This document shows positions 6,483 through 8,007 of a stretch of 8,007 nucleotides of DNA, piece after piece. The stretch comes from Nanobdellati archaeon (GTDB taxonomy: Archaea; Aenigmatarchaeota; Aenigmatarchaeia; PWEA01): contig JAKOPB010000015.1 in the NCBI GenBank assembly GCA_022257805.1, positions 1 to 8,007 on the forward strand. The letters are read 5' to 3'. The stretch's first letter is position 1. The number at the start of each line of letters is the position of its first letter. Made by a program: the position numbers and the translations under genes. The notes under the pieces are model-generated. The model saw nothing but the letters and a program-made list of their open reading frames with translations. It was not told where the DNA came from and did no database searches.

Positions 6483-6495
6483 GTTTAAGATTCTG

Positions 6496-6511
6496 TTCGG
6501 TCCGGACCGAA
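6496..6511. promoter_or_regulatory. Perfect 16-base palindrome, candidate operator of the membrane regulator
   Basis: TTCGGTCCGGACCGAA is an exact inverted repeat with no spacer. It lies just upstream of the predicted TFB/TATA elements of the regulator gene and 6 bases after the stop codon of the preceding gene (6519-6517). A half-site copy, TTCAGTCCGG, occurs at 6516-6525 as a direct repeat of 6496-6505 with one mismatch, 20 bases on. The symmetry and position suit binding by a dimeric winged-helix protein, such as the product of the gene it precedes, acting as activator or repressor. It could also fold into a short hairpin at the end of the upstream transcript, but no clear T-run follows, so an operator is preferred. 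Confidence 0.5.
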
Positions 6512-6516
6512 ACGTT

Positions 6517-6948
6517 TCAGTCCGGTGATGTAACTATCCCACCTGCACCCTGTGACGCGTACTGGTGTATAAGGGCAGCAACGCTGTTGGCCATGTCCTG
6601 AAGTTCGTCCACCTTGATATGTACCTCGTCGGGCTCTATGACCTCGATGGAAGAGGGACCGTAAAGCATGGAAAACGTTATCAGGTTCTTGACCGAGGAA
6701 ACCACGAACTCTATCTCGACTATCTGTGAGTAGGCCTTCGACGCCTTATCGGTCGGTGGGTTCTCTACTTCCTCGGGCTCGTCGAACTCCTTCTTGTAGA
6801 CTTCGATGCCATTCTGCTCCTCTATCTTTTCCACGTGCTTCCTAAGGGCCTTCTCCGCGGCCTCCTCCCTGATCGCCATCACTTCTATGAAAGCACGGGA
6901 TCTGATCCAGCCATCGTTCACCTTGTCCTTTGCTTCCTCCTCATGCAT
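6517..6948 (-). CDS. Small soluble conserved-looking protein of unknown function
   Basis: This is a 143-residue, acidic, soluble protein with no signal peptide or membrane helix. It begins MHEEEAKDKVNDGWIRSRAF. Notable segments are GWIRSRAFIEVMA followed by a helix (EEAAEKALRKHVEKIEEQNGI), then VYKKEFDEPEEVENP, KAYSQIVEIEFVV, the strand/turn MLYGPSSIEVIEP, and a C-terminal helix (LQDMANSVAALIHQYA) ending in GAGGIV. The alternating strands and helices suggest a compact alpha/beta fold. The well-formed motifs look conserved, but no named family is recognised. The frame also opens at TTG 6975, overlapping the radical SAM stop as TTGA. ATG 6948 was preferred because a TATTTAAAG box lies about 33 bases upstream and the extra nine residues look non-conserved. 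It lies between the radical SAM gene and the membrane regulator gene. Confidence 0.82.
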   Translation of the reverse strand: MHEEEAKDKVNDGWIRSRAFIEVMAIREEAAEKALRKHVEKIEEQNGIEVYKKEFDEPEEVENPPTDKASKAYSQIVEIEFVVSSVKNLITFSMLYGPSSIEVIEPDEVHIKVDELQDMANSVAALIHQYASQGAGGIVTSPD

Positions 6949-6971
6949 CCTTATCGCACCAAGATTTTTTA

Positions 6972-8007
6972 TCAACCTTTAAATAGTTTTTCTGGTATCC
7001 AGGATTCTCCCTTTATATTCAGCTCCTTGCCGCAGTTGAAGCAGCGCATACTCTTGTTCAGCTTGAACTCCTGAACAGAGAAACCATGTCGTTTTATCAG
7101 AAGTTCACCGCATCTGGGACAGTAGGTTGACTCCGACCTGTGTCCAGGGACATTACCACAGTATACATGGTTCATGCCCTCGTTCTTTGCTATCTCTATG
7201 GCTCTTTCGAGCGTAGAAACAGGGGTGCTCTTCTTGTCGGTCATCCGGAAGCTGGGCCTGAATCTGGAAAAATGAACGGGTGTATCTCTGCCCATGTTTT
7301 CCTTTATCCACCCGACCCTCTCTCTTATATCCTCATCGGAATCGTTCTCTCCTGGTATTATGAGGTTGGTCACCTCTACGAGTATGTCCCTCTCAGAGAG
7401 CGCCTTGAGGGTATCCAGTACGGGTTCCATATCAGGCACTCCGCAGTGTTTCCTGTAAAACTCCTCATCGCCCTTCAGATCCACATTTATGGCATCAAGG
7501 TGCGGAGTTATCTCTTTCAGTGCTTCCTCGGTCATATAACCATTGGAAACGAAGACGTTGTAAAGCTGGGGCGAAACCTTCTCCATGGTATCCCTGGCAT
7601 ATTCGAGGAAAACCGTCGGCTCGGTGTAGGTGTAGGCAACTCCCTGGCATCTGTACATTTTGACCTCTCTAACCACGTCCTCAGGCATAAGATCCTCGCC
7701 GATTACCTCATCCCAGTCCTGTGAAATACTGAAGTTCTGGCAGAAGTCACATCTGAGGTTGCAGCCCATGGTGGCTATAGACAGTGCTCTGGTTCCCGGG
7801 GCAAAATGGAAGAGGGGTTTCTTCTCTATGGGATCGACAGACGAGGAAACGGCCTTACCGTAAACTAAAGAAAGAAGCTTTCCGCCCTGGTTCTCCCTGA
7901 CATTGCAGAAACCGCGCTCACCGTCTTCTATTACACATCTCCTGGGACAGACGCCGCACCTGACTTTCTTGTCGTTCAAACTTTTGTATATAGCAGTTTC
8001 CTTTGGT
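6972..8007 (-). CDS. AmmeMemoRadiSam-type radical SAM enzyme (5' end beyond window)
   Basis: This is a radical SAM protein of the AmmeMemoRadiSam (TIGR04337-like) group, found beside or with AMMECR1 and Memo proteins. Its exact reaction is unknown. Residue numbers here count the TTG at 7979 as 1. Motifs are an N-terminal cysteine cluster (C8, C11, C15, C25 in CGVCPRRC...GERGFC), DPIEKKPLFHFAPGT, the CNLRCDFCQN cluster (C73, C77, C80) that should hold the [4Fe-4S] centre and bind SAM, YTYTEPTVFLEYA, NVDLKGD and FSRFRP. A C-terminal CPRCG/CFNCG zinc ribbon ends the protein. The frame stays open beyond that TTG to the window edge as PKETAIYKSLNDKKVRC. This matches the usual N-terminus of the family (KEA-Y-KL-D--VRC), so the true start lies outside, probably only a few codons away. 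About 344 residues are visible. Neighbouring genes beyond the edge could include AMMECR1 or Memo. Confidence 0.92.
   Translation of the reverse strand, partial: PKETAIYKSLNDKKVRCGVCPRRCVIEDGERGFCNVRENQGGKLLSLVYGKAVSSSVDPIEKKPLFHFAPGTRALSIATMGCNLRCDFCQNFSISQDWDEVIGEDLMPEDVVREVKMYRCQGVAYTYTEPTVFLEYARDTMEKVSPQLYNVFVSNGYMTEEALKEITPHLDAINVDLKGDEEFYRKHCGVPDMEPVLDTLKALSERDILVEVTNLIIPGENDSDEDIRERVGWIKENMGRDTPVHFSRFRPSFRMTDKKSTPVSTLERAIEIAKNEGMNHVYCGNVPGHRSESTYCPRCGELLIKRHGFSVQEFKLNKSMRCFNCGKELNIKGESWIPEKLFKG
6977..6985 (-). promoter_or_regulatory. TATA box before the small conserved gene
   Basis: TATTTAAAG on the minus strand lies in the last codons of the radical SAM gene. Transcription about 26 bases downstream would begin near 6955, leaving about seven bases before ATG 6948. 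This supports the shorter start and an internal promoter. The small gene could still be co-transcribed with the radical SAM gene, since their reading frames nearly touch. Confidence 0.45.

Noticed and set aside
6949..6975. TTG 6975 as the start of the small conserved gene
   Set aside because: AAAGG directly touches the TTG, leaving no spacing for ribosome binding. The extra residues look unconserved, and the TATTTAAAG box suits ATG 6948. It remains possible.
7140..7724. Plus-strand open frame of 194 residues opposite the radical SAM gene
   Set aside because: It is the antisense shadow of a gene with unmistakable radical SAM motifs.
7987..7992. TATATA on the minus strand before TTG 7979, as a promoter
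   Set aside because: It lies only about 10 bases before the TTG, too close for an archaeal TATA box, and falls within the open coding frame of the radical SAM gene.
1..8007. CRISPR arrays, tRNA or rRNA genes, transposases, integrases or other mobile-element marks
   Set aside because: No regularly spaced repeats, cloverleaf-like segments, terminal inverted repeats or transposase motifs were found by eye. The gaps between genes are too short to hide a larger element.

Overview
The window looks archaeal. TATA-like boxes sit about 26-27 bases upstream of likely transcription starts. At least one gene appears leaderless. Ribosome-binding sites match the GGAGGTGATC series, and TTG starts are likely. 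The proteins include an AmmeMemoRadiSam-type radical SAM enzyme, a membrane-anchored winged-helix regulator of a kind known from archaea, and Wzx/Wzy-like surface-polysaccharide machinery. Many proteins are rich in Asp and Glu, which might mean mild salt adaptation, but the lineage cannot be fixed from sequence alone.

Left part (1-3367, minus strand, transcribed right to left): a tightly packed, overlapping gene string for surface glycan assembly. It starts with a single-pass membrane-anchored exported protein (2708-3367). An oligosaccharide-polymerase-like (Wzy-like) membrane protein follows (1450-2721), then a GT4-type glycosyltransferase with a TTG start (419-1453). Last comes a second multispanning protein that runs off the left edge (1-441). 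It carries a motif like one in the first polymerase-like protein, so it may be a divergent paralogue. The overlaps are 14, 4 and 23 bases, so the four genes probably form one translationally coupled operon with a promoter at about 3406-3415.

Middle (3476-5464): a zinc-ribbon SAM-dependent methyltransferase is read divergently from that operon (plus strand). It abuts, stop codon to stop codon with no spacer, a compact Wzx/MATE-like flippase on the minus strand (4232-5464). Polymerase, transferase, flippase and methyltransferase together form a plausible lipid-linked glycan pathway: glycan assembled on the cytoplasmic face, flipped, then polymerised outside.

Right part (5550-8007, minus strand): a membrane-spanning one-component regulator (signal peptide, outer domain, one membrane helix, cytoplasmic winged helix). 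Its own promoter has a perfect 16-base palindrome just upstream of the TATA box, a good candidate operator. Upstream of it come a small conserved-looking soluble protein of unknown function (6517-6948) and the radical SAM enzyme (6972-8007). The radical SAM reading frame continues past the right edge, so only its first few residues are probably missing. No RNA genes, CRISPR arrays, insertion sequences or integrase-type signatures were seen, and no gene-free stretch exceeds about 110 bases.
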